64,000 nt of DNA. It comes from Aptenodytes patagonicus. Its lineage: Eukaryota > Chordata > Aves > Sphenisciformes > Spheniscidae. Every line of letters starts with the position of its first letter. Position 1 is the first letter of the stretch. A model generated the notes under the pieces. That model was not told the origin of the DNA and ran no database searches. It was given only the letters and a program-made list of their open reading frames with translations. A program made the position numbers and the translations under genes. The stretch covers positions 44,482,151 through 44,546,150 of the forward strand of contig NC_134949.1 of the NCBI RefSeq assembly GCF_965638725.1, read 5' to 3'. Shown here one piece after another: positions 1 through 19,215 of the stretch.

Positions 1-7988
<7,988 letters not shown>

Positions 7989-8030
7989 ATTAAATTAAAT
8001 TAAATTATGAAGAAGAAAAAGAAGAAGAAG
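7989..8030 (+). repeat. ATTAA pentamer repeat followed by GAA-rich tract directly after the SYT1 stop
   Basis: Right after TAG come three to four copies of ATTAA (7989-8007), then a purine-only run of GAA/AAG units (8009-8030). Both are short tandem repeats at the very start of the 3' UTR. Confidence 0.85.
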
Positions 8031-8071
8031 CCTTTCTGCATTTGCCCACATAGTGCTCTTTAGCCAGTATC

Positions 8072-8079
8072 TGTAAATA
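8072..8079 (+). promoter_or_regulatory. candidate Pumilio response element 1
   Basis: TGTAAATA matches the TGTANATA consensus bound by Pumilio proteins in 3' UTRs. It lies 84 bases after the SYT1 stop. The call is by sequence match only. Confidence 0.4.
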
Positions 8080-8271
8080 CCTCAGTAATATGGGTCCTTT
8101 CATTTCCAGCCATGTGTTCCTGACACAGATCAGTCGTACTTTTAAATTCCCGTTTTAATTTGCACAAATTTAAATGTAGAGAGCCCTCTAAAGGCGCTTC
8201 ATTTCACCACTGCCCCCCCAGATCTACTCTTCTTTTAAGCAATATGATGTGTAGATAGAGCATGACAGAAA

Positions 8272-8280
8272 TTATTTATT
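8272..8280 (+). promoter_or_regulatory. candidate AU-rich element
   Basis: TTATTTATT fits the UUAUUUA(U/A)(U/A) nonamer associated with control of mRNA stability, and it lies in the SYT1 3' UTR. A further ATTTATTTC follows at about 8320. Function is inferred from the motif alone. Confidence 0.4.
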
Positions 8281-8292
8281 GTATCACACAGT

Positions 8293-8300
8293 TGTATATA
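8293..8300 (+). promoter_or_regulatory. candidate Pumilio response element 2
   Basis: TGTATATA is an exact TGTANATA match, 13 bases after the AU-rich nonamer. A third exact match, TGTATATA, occurs at 8709-8716. Confidence 0.42.
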
Positions 8301-8708
8301 TACACCAGTATGCTGAGAATTTATTTCTAGTTTGTGTATTTGTATGTTGTAAGCGTTTCCTAATCTGTGTATATCTAGATGTTTTTAATAAGATGTTCTA
8401 TTTTAAATTATGTAAATTGACTGAGATATAGGAGAGCTGATAATATATTATAGGGTAACTATTGTATCGTCTGCATTCCAGAAAAAAAAAATTCCAACTT
8501 GTAAGGCACTAGTAGTGTTACACTGACATCTTAAAGGACAACTTAAATCTGAGCTTTCAACTGGACCATCCTAATAACACGCTACGCGTCCACAGTGAAT
8601 CTTGGAGGGGCAAATCCAATTGGGTAGACTTCTTTCACAGGCAACTTAGCATGATCTGAGCAGCTCCATGGCTGACCTCAAGGAGACGTAGCCAGGATCT
8701 AATTTTTT

Positions 8709-8716
8709 TGTATATA
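8709..8716 (+). promoter_or_regulatory. candidate Pumilio response element 3
   Basis: TGTATATA is an exact match to the Pumilio consensus in the SYT1 3' UTR, about 120 bases before the G-quadruplex motif. Confidence 0.4.
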
Positions 8717-8835
8717 TTCCAAAGCAAACACATAACAGACTGAAATGGCTTTAGATGGAAAGTTGAGGAAGCAGTTCCATAGGAAGCAACGATTTCATCT
8801 ACCATACAAAGTAAGACCATTGCAGAGGTTGTGCA

Positions 8836-8858
8836 GGGAGGGGGGGAAGGGAGGGGGG
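8836..8858 (+). other. G-quadruplex motif in SYT1 3' UTR
   Basis: Four or more runs of at least three G are separated by one- or two-base A loops (GGG-A-G6+-AA-GGG-A-G6). This satisfies the usual G3+ with 1-7 base loop rule. The G-rich strand is the sense strand, so the SYT1 mRNA would carry it as an RNA quadruplex. Confidence 0.8.
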
Positions 8859-10128
8859 AGATGCAGCAGTAGCAAAATGCTGCCATGAAAACAAGAGTAG
8901 CTCTCCATTATCACCTTTATACAAAATTTGCATACTGTGAATTCCATCCACGATTTCACATTATAATGAGTTTGCACATTAGACTTTGTAACAAAATATT
9001 TTATTATACTAACTCAGATTAGAAGGAATGCAGAATATTTTTTAGACACAGCCGTGTGAGTTTATTATACAAAATAGTTTCATGGTAAACAGACAGTATT
9101 GTAATCCCATCAGATGATGACAAAATTTAGCCATAGTTCTAAATGCACTTCAAAGTAAGCCAAAAGAGAACAGCTAGTGACCTTTTATATACTATTTATA
9201 CTTAAGTTTTAATTTGTCCTTTAAAAAAAAGTGAAAACAAAGAACAAGTTCTAGAAAACTGAAGCAACCTCTTCTGTATACTAGATGCTCGTTTCAGGAG
9301 GAGTTTTTAAATGTTTTCAATGTTATTATGTAGTAAATGGCACTATTATGAAGCTATTAGTCATTCCATAAAAGTCTTGAAAGACTGCTCTGTGTATCAC
9401 TGTGACTGCCGTGTGTGCTTAGAAATGTAGTTTTCTCAGTGGATAGCAATCAATTTATTCCGTAGTGATATTGTAATAATACTGCCATTCCCTTCTACTG
9501 CACTGCCGAAGGAATGCATAGCATAAGCAGTTCTAGTTATTATGGACCAATTTAGAACTGGAGAGCTATGCAGGGGACAAGGATGCTATATTGAATGGGT
9601 TGACCACGCAGCATTTTGTCAAGCCCTGTGCAATACTCTACATTTCCAACCTCCCGCCCCTCCCCGCCGCTTCACTGTAGATAGTCATTTTACGGCTAGC
9701 CAGCATGTCATCTCAGCTCGTACCATCTCATCAAGTCATTTAGGGCATCACTTCTATCTCATGTACTGTCCTTTGAGACCCCTCGCTTATCTTTCCAAGC
9801 TGTGAATATATTTATAATGCTTTGAAGAGTTCATTGTTTTCAGCAATGCAAACTACCCCAGAAATGTGGAAATGCTATACCTTTTGGAGGGAGGCATGAG
9901 AAGATAACCATTAATGTTCTTATCAATTGTATCCAAAAGAAATTACTGAAAACAAAGAACAAAGATGAATGTAATCGGAGAACTGTGTACTGAAAACTAA
10001 ATTCCACAGCCTCCCTCAAGGCTCTGCTTCTGGGAGAGGTGTGACAGTCTGAGAGGTCAGCGCAGTGATGGCCAAACACCAATGTTTTCAGTACATTGGG
10101 GGTGAAAGAAGCAGCAAAGGAGGAGGAG

Positions 10129-10134
10129 AATAAA
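10129..10134 (+). terminator. SYT1: possible internal poly(A) signal in SYT1 3' UTR
   Basis: AATAAA lies in a purine-rich context, followed by GTCTGG and then CTCTCCCC. The downstream GT-rich element is weaker than at 10,870, so this is a candidate for an alternative shorter UTR. Confidence 0.3.
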
Positions 10135-10869
10135 GTCTGGATCTCTCCCCACCTCCAAAAGTGAGAATAGCAAGACCCATTTTCTTTCTTTTTTACATGA
10201 AACACGGAAAAAACACAAGTGAGACATTTTCTGAAAGAAACAGGCACATACATGCAAAGCATCAAGCTGGAATACTTTAAAATCTTAACCTTAAGGACCA
10301 AACTCCACCAAAGAGAAGAAGTAGACAGTCAGCTTTCCAGCATAAGAGCTTCATGGTCTCCAACTTTCAGTTGTTCATTCAGGATAGCTGCAGGTTCAAA
10401 CTGCCAGGACTGACTCATTGTGTTAAGGTATTCTTAATGCTTTCTCTTCCTACACTGCCAGACTGAACGTCACCGTAGAACTGGTTTGTAAGGTACGATG
10501 ATTCTCAGAGACTGAACCTGCCATGTGACCAAGATGACATTTTCATCCTCAAAGAAGCCACATGTACCTTTCTGACAAAGCTGTGTGAAGTATTAGAATC
10601 TGATGCTGTAGAAAGATCCTAGTTGCCTTTGTGTATATTTACTGCCTGCTTGAGTGTTTCTCTGTGTGGGTTTTCTCTGTATCTTGTAGAAATGTTTGGG
10701 GTGTTTTATCCTGCCATATCGCTCGTGGCCCGCGAGCTGACAACTTTAGCCGTATTTTACCTTTATTTTTGATGAGGTGGTTTATATTTTGTTTCACTTT
10801 GTGTAGTGACTTCCCACAGTAGAGTTTTCCAATTGTTGTTAAAAGAACATACATATTACACAGATATTC

Positions 10870-10875
10870 AATAAA
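10870..10875 (+). terminator. SYT1: SYT1 poly(A) signal
   Basis: AATAAA is followed within 20-45 bases by a T/GT-rich stretch (TGTTTTATTTCC, then GTTGATGTTCTAGTGTTTC), the usual layout of a strong vertebrate cleavage site. Cleavage is expected at about 10,885-10,900. Confidence 0.7.
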
Positions 10876-11440
10876 AATGTTTTATTTCCTGTTGATGTTC
10901 TAGTGTTTCTCTTTTGATCTAAAATTTTGAAAAGACATTTCACTCTAGGATTTCAGCACAATCATAAACTTCAAAGTATCTCAAGTGTAGTAGCACAGCG
11001 CTTTTCAAGGGGCTGTGAAAAGCTGCTTTCCCGAGTGTAGTCCGCTTGTTTACCTTGTTACCTTGTTTTCCCAAGAGCCTGGTTATTTGCCTCCAAAAAC
11101 ATCATTCTCTATCAAAACATGGACTAGTTTCTATACCACAACAAAAACTCCAAGTAGTTACCTACACATCAGTACTCTTCAAGCCAACTGTGTTAGAGCT
11201 GTGGTTGAAGTTTTCATTTGGAGAGAGATGGTATATTTTAACCTACATTCAAGAGCTACTTCTAAGCTGGCCATAAAATTAAGCCACTTGTAGACTAAAG
11301 ATCATTAAATAAGAGCTTAAACTGTATGGGGGGGACGGAGAAGTTGTGGGAGGAAGTGAATCCACAAATGAAAAGTGATTGAAAAACATTGTGCTATGAA
11401 ACAGTTTAAGTTCCTGAGCCTATGAAGAGAAACAGCTCCA

Positions 11441-11497
11441 AAACCCCAAAAAAACTCCAAAAAAAACCCCACCCACCAAACCAAAAAAACCCAAACC
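11441..11497. repeat. A/C-rich low-complexity tract
   Basis: This tract consists almost only of A and C, as runs of four to eight A separated by CC to CCCC. It gives an ACCC/AAAA pattern; the other strand reads as G/T-rich. Similar tracts recur at 13157-13187 and, in the opposite orientation, near 26496 and 57687. Confidence 0.75.
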
Positions 11498-14400
11498 TGT
11501 AGCCATGTTTGTTTTATGTAACCCTTTTCCACAGCAATCTCCCCTACCCTTGCTTTTTCCCCAGTCTGAAAAGAAATATGTCCATTCCTTTCAGGAGCCA
11601 CACTGTGGTAATTACTGATATGCACCAGTTTAACCACAGCCGTTGTTACATGAGGTCTTACTACGAGTTAGAGCTCATTGTAAATATTTTCAGGGTTGAC
11701 CCTTTTCCCTATTCCCACTGCTCAGAAAATGCCCTGCTCTTTTCTCCCTGCTATTTTTTTTTTTTTTTCCGATTGTCTAGTGTCAACAAGCACCAAATGG
11801 ACTGATGCTCTCTCAGTGAGCAAGAGCAGGCCGACATCTCCTGGTGGGCCTGGTGATTTGGAGAGCAGTTACTCTTCCAAAACTGTGAGTGACTGGAGTC
11901 TGTGCCTGTGGCTTTACAGATCTGCTGTGCGGTGATGCCTGCTTGGTCTGCAGGAGCTGAGGTGACTCTCCTGTGGTGCAATGTAGTTCCCCATAGATAC
12001 AGGCAGGTACCACGTTATGGAGGTATGAGATGATGCTGCTCCCTTCTTCGCCATCTAAGCTGTTGCATGATAAAATCAAGCACGTACTTCCCTAAAAGGA
12101 GAAGTTTGCTTAAGAGCAGACCCAAATCTATCAAAGTCAATAAATAAAAATACTTTGATCCAGGTTCTATATGCACCAGCCATTTTTGCAGATCTTGAGA
12201 ATACCAAAGTGACATCTTTGTCGGTCAAAAACAGTTCTTCCAACAAGGCTAATCAGTTAAAGCCAGTCGTTACAACTAATTTAAGGAAAAATGCTTCATA
12301 TATTAGCTGTTATACTAAGTGGGAAAAGCAGCAAAAATTACCAATTTTATTCAGCTCATTTAACCCCTAATCAGCTGTCAAGAAAAACATTCTTCCTAAG
12401 TGACAGTTACCAAAGCAAAGGACCTCCGTCTCTCGATCACTTTTCACATCATGAGTCAATGAAAGTTAATTGCCTGTTAGTTATGCAAAGCAAGAATTAG
12501 AACATTATATTTTCTGATTACTCTAACAGTCAATTCCCTTATTTATTTATGCATTAGCACTTTCACCCCAGGCTGCCACTTCAGTTTCTTATACACGTAC
12601 TGACCTGCTTTTCAGAACATACATCTACCAAATTCAGTCCAGCCCCTATTTTCAGTGTCAGTTCAGACACTGTTGTTCATCCAGGCATTAAAGAAAGTAT
12701 GGAAAAGGGTTTTTCTATACATGCCACAAGAACTTTTACCCAGTCTTAGTTACATTTACCTTATATGCAGTAAATCTTCTTCTATTCAATATAGAGAATA
12801 CTTTTAATATTGCACCCCAAAGTAGTTCCAAAAGCATGTGACAAACTACTACAGAGAAGACTTTAACTCTGTGGTACTTTGTGACTGACACCTGCAGCAA
12901 TATTTTCAGACACAAGAGCCACACAAAGAGATTTATTTCAAGATTATGCTGTATTCAACATAAAAAAGAAAGTTCTACAAACTAGGGAATGATCTAGATG
13001 TCCTTAATGGAGCTTATGAAGAGGCCAAATAGGTTGGGGAAGTGAAGACAGTTCTTCCAGGCTTTTGGGGTGAAGGTGGAGGGGGCAGGTAGCATAATCT
13101 TTCTGTTCTATACATGCACTGTGCAATAACATACTGAGGTTTTGAACAGCCATTTAAACCAAAAAAACCCAAACCAAAACAAAAGACTTTCATCTTCTGA
13201 CAGAACCAGTCTCATCAGTTTGACAGCTCACATTTAATTTCAGTCAACCGTTTCTTATCTTTGTACACTTTATTACTTACAACAAGGAAAGCACTCAGTA
13301 GGCGATGCACTGATGTTATACAACGAATAGAGGCGACATCGGTTTTTCTCATAAACAAAAGACCAACGCACAAAAGTGGCAAAATATTCTCTGCTCCGCT
13401 AATCAAGATTATCCCACAATCCTGCACAAACCTCCCTAATTTTGCTTGCATTCTCCCAGAGCCCAGGGACAGTTCTCTCCTTGTATTTATTGTATTCACA
13501 TACGTGTACCTTAGCCTGGAAGATTTCGTGACTCTTTCCTAAGAAGCAGCAGCACCCACTGGCACCAAGAGGTTGTTCCAAAACCCTGACATGGATCTGT
13601 CATTGAAGAGTTCCAGATTGGGCTTAGGCTCTATTTGTCTTCTCCCTTGGACCATTCATCACAAGAAGGAGGATCTCTGCCTGTAAATCCTGACTGAAAG
13701 CCTGACAGGTTGGAACCTGGAATGCAACGCGGAAGTCAATTATTTCACACTTAGTCAGAAACGTTATCATCCACTCGTTCTGGGGAAAGACAGACTCTGA
13801 GGCTCAGTAACTTGCATGCCGCTCAAGATGTTTTCTTTCTTCATGAAACTGGCAATATTATTAAACCAATTTTTTTTTGAGATAGTTTCTGTGACGTTCA
13901 CAGAGTCAAAACAGCTTTCATATATTTTCTTTCTTTCAAATACAAGGTTGCCTTTATTGTTTAACTCAGTTAAGAATTTCTAAGGCAACTCTTCAAAGTT
14001 AATAATAAGTAGCTAAATTGTTTAATTGGCTTTAACACCTTGCTTCATCAAACTTACAAGTTCCACTCACTCCTCTCCAACCATACACCATGATCTGACA
14101 CTGATTGATACCCAAAAGCCCTGATGGAAGGCTATCAAGGAAATTAAGTAATCAGAGTGACTGATAGAGTCCTTTTCATGGATTAAATGAAGATTAAATG
14201 GTCAAATTTCAACATAGTGTAAGATTAAGGGTGGGGTGCTAAGAGGTTCATTTATTATGATGATGAATATTTATTAATGATCTAGAAAACAGATGAATGA
14301 GTTGACAAAATTTACCTGTGGTGTAAAATTGTTTCAGCTGGAAGAGATCTAAATTGTGAGGTCATGTCTAATTTCATATATTGAAAATCAAGTACCCAGA

Positions 14401-16723
14401 CAGGCACTTCAACTCAAATTTTATTGATCACCCAAATATTCTGGAGAGATTTGTGAACAGTAGTACAAAAATGTCTGTAAAGATGATCTCAAATGAGAAG
14501 AGAAGGTAGGAGAGCTGGTCAAGCCATTAAGGAAAATGAAGGCAGAACCTCTTTTTTGTACAGGAATTGCTGACAGAAAAATAGATTTCTCTTCTCAGTA
14601 GTCTCTAAGAATGTAATGAAAGCTTATGATGAAGTGGGAGTACACAAAGGATGTTCAAATTACTATCCTCATATACATATTTAGACTTCATATATGTTAT
14701 TTGGAATACGTTTAGTTGTAGACATACTTCACACATCCACAGAATATGTCTACGTGTCCCAGTGCAGCACTGTGTACAGATACCAGGATGCTTCCCGACT
14801 TCAGTAAGGGCATTTCTCCATTACAGTGACCTCTACCACTGAGACATAGCAGCCTCTATGCAAATATCTCAAAGTGCTTTTCAAAGATCAAACTAAGCCT
14901 TGAAAAATACCTATTGGAAAACTGGAAAATACTACCCCCTTAAAAGCTGTCATATGATCTGGTATAAAGTAAAAAGCTCACCATGGCAGCTGAATCAGGT
15001 AAGTCTTTGTAGCTCAAACACAGGGTATAAAAAGGAATTGAGCGAGTCCTTGGCAGGAAGAAGTTGTGAAAAGTAAATCTAAAAAGAGCCAATTTTGAGG
15101 GAAACATAAGACGTTTATGGAGATTATATAAATGAACAGGAAAAATAAATGTGGGGCAAATGAATAAATATGTATCTTAGCTACAGTTTTCTACCATACT
15201 AGAGAAAAAGTATCTAGCTACAGATTTGTACCAGAGTGAAGATGATTCCTACTTAGGCCACACACTGTCCTGTGTTTGAGCCTTCCAGGTCTCCAGAATA
15301 AAAACCTGAGAAGATTCAGGTTGTTATCGTTGCTTTGCTCCGTGCTTCTGGAAAGAGTCTTTTTTTCCCCCCACAGAAAGAATTACATCTCCCACTCCAG
15401 CCTAGTCATGAGGAGAATTGGTTAATGCTCTCACTCATTGGATTTAACACAAACAAATAGCTGCCTGAAAGGTTTGAGCACCGTGACCATAATTAAATCT
15501 GCAGTAATTAGTAATGCAACAACAGCAAGCAAGAAAAGCAAGTGAGCAAGCTTCTCCAGCTGACATTTTTTAAAATACAGATTAACACAGAGGAATAAAT
15601 TGGGAAAAAATGCAGGAAGAAAAAGAAATCACTTGCAGATCAGGGGACCAAATCTTTGTCTCTTGCCATACTGCCCCAGCACCACACCGTCCTACTTGTT
15701 TTTGTCTTCCCCGTGTCACTGTTATGTCAATAGAGCCACAAGATCTCTTCTAACTAAACTTTTGATCCCATGTTTGCTACTGTTTATGTTGTATTTACTG
15801 TGTTCCCTAATCCAGCTGAGCACAAGCTGTTCTGTTGTTGATTCTTCTCATGCTCCCTTTGCTCCACTTCTGCTTAGCCAACTTTCCTTTCCTTTCTAAA
15901 GTTTATTCAACCACTCTGCGACAATTGGTGCCTAACAATCTCTCAGGAACATGGGTTCAGGGAAAAACACTGAGTCGCAAAAGCCTTTGCAACCAGTTAA
16001 TACTTGGTCCAGAGTATAAATTACAAAGATGCTACAGTGTTTAATTGCTTCCCACACTATAATACCTTTCTGTACACCTGCCGTGTAAAGTATACTTTTT
16101 TCATGATCTTATTCTATACCTTATTAGCAATGATGTGTCATACCAGCACTTCAAAGAAGTGTAGTAGCACTTTTGATGAGGAAGAAATGTGATGGACTGG
16201 GCAACATCGAGGGCTTTTTTTTTCCCTGCACCAGAAACTCTAAATCAGTTCCCACCGCAACTTTCATCATCTCAAGTGCCTTCATCAAACCTCCCACAAC
16301 CCTTTCCTTAAGAGAGAGCAAACACTCTCTCTGCCTAGCACCATAATGCAAGCCCATTTCATTATAAGCAAGGTAGCTGAACGATCAATATGAACTGCAC
16401 GTTAGCCTCAGCCAGTCTCCTCCCAGCCTCGTGTGAAGTTGGCAGCACAATCACTTCTCTGATCACACGCTAAGAGGACGGTCTCTACTCTTGAGCTGAC
16501 TTAGGCCGGTTTGACTCACATTCTCTCTTTAAGGCATCTCACGGGGACAAATTTTTGGTCACGCCACTATCCCATACCCACTCCCAGTCATCTTAAGAAG
16601 TAAAATTTCATGACACAGAGTAGACAGCAAACATTAAACAGAATATCAATACAGGTGAAATAAAAGTAGACTTAACTGGAATCTAGATTTTAAAATGCAT
16701 TGAAAGAATAAGCAAGTTAAAAG

Positions 16724-16771
16724 CATTAGCTATCAGGGAACGCCTTCATTTTCCTGATAGCCAGGCTAATG
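16724..16771. other. bulged hairpin of 14 bp
   Basis: The left arm CATTAGCTATCAGG (16724-16737) pairs completely with CCTGATAG (16753-16760) plus CTAATG (16766-16771). There is a 15-base loop and a single 5-base bulge (CCAGG, 16761-16765). Both strands can fold. It lies in intergenic DNA with no adjacent open frame. Its function is unknown. Confidence 0.7.
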
Positions 16772-18127
16772 GTTTTATAGTGTCTTCACTTTCTTTTGTA
16801 TGTGCGTGCATTCGTTAACTCCTGGGTGACAGCTCTGTAAATCCTCTCACACTCTTCATATGTTCAAGGATAGACGAGGAGCTCCGTCACGACAGAACAT
16901 TTCATGTCCCCGCACAATTACACAGCATGTTCCTTGACTAGCAGCTGTCAAACACAAGTATGCACTGGCACACTGTATTCCTCAGCACCTCAAAAAGAAT
17001 AGGTCTCCTCCACATGTAAACAGCAACGCACCATTCCTTGCTGAGTGTATTACATGGCATATACCACACTTTCCTACTTCATTTACACTCACACTGTTGC
17101 CATGTTCGCTTTTCCTAAGGTTTGTAGCACACAGACTTCTGGTCCACAATTTGGGCATCTGGGCATTACTATACTGCAAATGCTAGCTATTTAAATTTCA
17201 AAGCCACAGCAAAGGGTTTCAAGATCCCTAGCTTTTAACATTGCAAATCTACCATTACCATTGACACAATCTGCTAAACAATCATATTATCATCAGCCAA
17301 ATCATCTTACTCAAAAGCTGTCTGGATTTTCATATCCTTAAAGATTGCTGTACTCTTCCTTAAATTAAAAAAAAAAGAGAAGATTAATGCCATTTTCTGA
17401 TCATCTCATTAACAATGTGTTTCCCACATTGTAGAACAGCCACTTACTGTGACATGGTTTTGCAGAGCTAGGTCATTTTCAAAATCCTGCAAGAATTGTG
17501 TCCTTTTCATCTGAACTACTTAAAACATATGAAAACATTTGATCCTGTTAATTATCTAAAACAGTTATCTATGGAGTGGATTTGGTCTTATTAACAGCAA
17601 CATGGTCTCTTCCTTGCCATGCAACATGATTTGACACATGCCTGATAACACAGCCACAGGGTACTCATCGGGGGGGGAAATATCCTCGCACTTCAGAAAT
17701 TACTGATCTGGATAATACCATGAAAGAACTGATTCCTAACACATGGCTCCCAGAGACTGTCTGGAGAATACAGTCCAGAGTTAGCCCAAGGTGTAATAAC
17801 AGAAACCAAGGGCTTGGCAAGGAGCAGTGAGGTATTTGCTTAAGTTCGTGGATACAGGCAGCCAGTTTTCCCATATTTAAAAAGTACAGTATGTGTAGCA
17901 AAGACATAAGGTCAGGTCTTCCCCTTCACCAGAACTGCAGGGTAAAACGAGGAAGGTCCTGCCGAGAAGCAGCTGAGGACTTCAGCTTGCACAGAACTAG
18001 ATTTTGCACCAGCCGCTTTTGCATCCCCTTCCTCCCTACTTGGCCTAAAAAGGCATAAAAGGGAGTCAGGTCAGAAGTTTACTGGTAAACATAACAGCAA
18101 GGAGCCAGAGTATCTGTACTTCAGGGA

Positions 18128-19215
18128 TGTCCAGCATCCTTCTCTCTAAATTGGAGAGATACAGATTTGATGGATGGACTGTTCAGTGGATGAGGAATTG
18201 TTTGGATGGTCGCATCCAGAGGGCAGCAGTCAAAGGCTCAATGTCCAGATGGAGATTGGTGATGAGTGGTGTCCCGCAGGGGTCTGTATTGGGACCGGTA
18301 CTGCTTAATATCTTCATCAATGACATAGACAGTAGGATCGAGTGCACCCTCAGCAAGTTTGCAGACAACACCAAGCTGAGTGGTGTGGTTGACACACCAG
18401 AGGGACAGGATGCCATCCAGAGGGACCTGGACAAGCTTGAGAAGTGGGCCTGTGTGAACCTCATGAGGTTTAACAAGGCCAAGTGCAAGGTCCTGCACCT
18501 GGGTCGGGGCAACCCCCTCTATCAATCCACGCTGGGGGATGAAGGGATTGAGAGCAGCCCTGCCGAGGAGGACTTGGGGGTACTGGTGGATGAAAAGCTG
18601 GACATGAGCCAGCAATGTGCGCTGGCAGCCCAGAAGGCCAATCGTATCCTGGGCTGCATCAGAAGAAGCGTGGCCAGCAGGTCGAGGGAGGTGATTCTGC
18701 CCCTCTACTCTGCTCTGGTGAGACCCCACCTGGAGCACTGCATCCAGCTCCTGTTGGAGCAGGTCCAGATGAGGGTCACAAAAATGATCAGGGGGATGGA
18801 ACATCTCTCCTATGAAAAAAGGCTGAGAGAGTTGGGGTTGTTCAGTCTGGAGAAGAGAAGGCTCTAAGGAGACCTTATTGTGGTCTTTCAATACTTAAAG
18901 GGGGCTTATAAGAAAGATTAGTATTAGTAGGGCCTTTTGCGATAGGACAAGGGGGAATAGTTTTAAACTGAAAGAAGATAGATTCAGACTAGATTCCTTA
19001 TGAAGAAATTTTTTACGCTGAGGGTGGTGAAACACTGGCCCAGGTTGCCCAGAGAGGTGGTGGATGCCCCATGCCTGGAAACATTCAAGGTCAGGTTGGA
19101 CAGGGCTCTGAGCAACCTGATCTAGTTGAAGATGTCCCTGCCCACAGCAGGGGGGTTGGACTAGGTGACCTTTAGAGGTCCCTTCCAACCCAAAATATAC
19201 TATGATTCTATGATT
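18128..19215 (+). mobile_element. CR1 LINE, 5'-truncated copy 1 (+ orientation)
   Basis: This is the 3' part of a CR1 non-LTR retrotransposon. The open frame at 18127-18867 (246 aa; its ATG is incidental) encodes the reverse-transcriptase palm and thumb: [20 protein letters not shown], then the catalytic box as FADNTKL, then the CR1 thumb ([52 protein letters not shown]). The endonuclease and finger regions are missing, so the copy is dead. Three lesions are visible: Asn in place of the second catalytic Asp; an in-frame 30-base deletion after CIQL relative to copy 2; and a TAA where copy 2 has a Trp codon, after EKRRL. The 3' end shows the CR1 terminal region (ACCTTTAGAGGTCCCTTCCA) and the ATTCTATG-type tail at 19201-19215. 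No target-site duplication was recognised, as is usual for CR1. Confidence 0.93.

Larger units (their letters stand above)
7989..10890 (+). other. SYT1: SYT1 3' UTR
   Basis: The untranslated tail runs from the stop codon to the region just past the AATAAA at 10870. It is AT-rich and carries candidate post-transcriptional sites: TGTANATA Pumilio-type octamers at 8072, 8293 and 8709, a TTATTTATT AU-rich nonamer at 8272, and a G-quadruplex motif at 8836. A second AATAAA at 10129-10134 could give a shorter isoform. The 153-residue antisense frame at 9840-10301 and the + frame at 9542-9805 have no recognisable domain and are treated as chance. The start of the UTR is certain; the end rests on the poly(A) signal only. 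Confidence 0.78.
10891..18127. other. intergenic DNA right of SYT1
   Basis: No gene is recognised here. The stretch contains A/C-rich simple tracts at 11441-11497 and 13157-13187, a T run at 11754-11769, a hairpin at 16724-16771, and many short chance open frames on both strands without domain content. No tRNA, CR1 or other repeat was identified in it. Confidence 0.6.

Noticed and set aside
9840..10301. 153-residue open frame on the - strand
   Set aside because: It lies wholly inside the SYT1 3' UTR in antisense, has no recognisable domain and carries phenylalanine- and serine-rich composition expected from reversed A-rich sequence.
18238..18891. 217-residue - strand open frame across CR1 copy 1
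   Set aside because: It is the antisense shadow of the CR1 reverse-transcriptase frame; the same mirror frame appears over copy 2 at 22798-23280.
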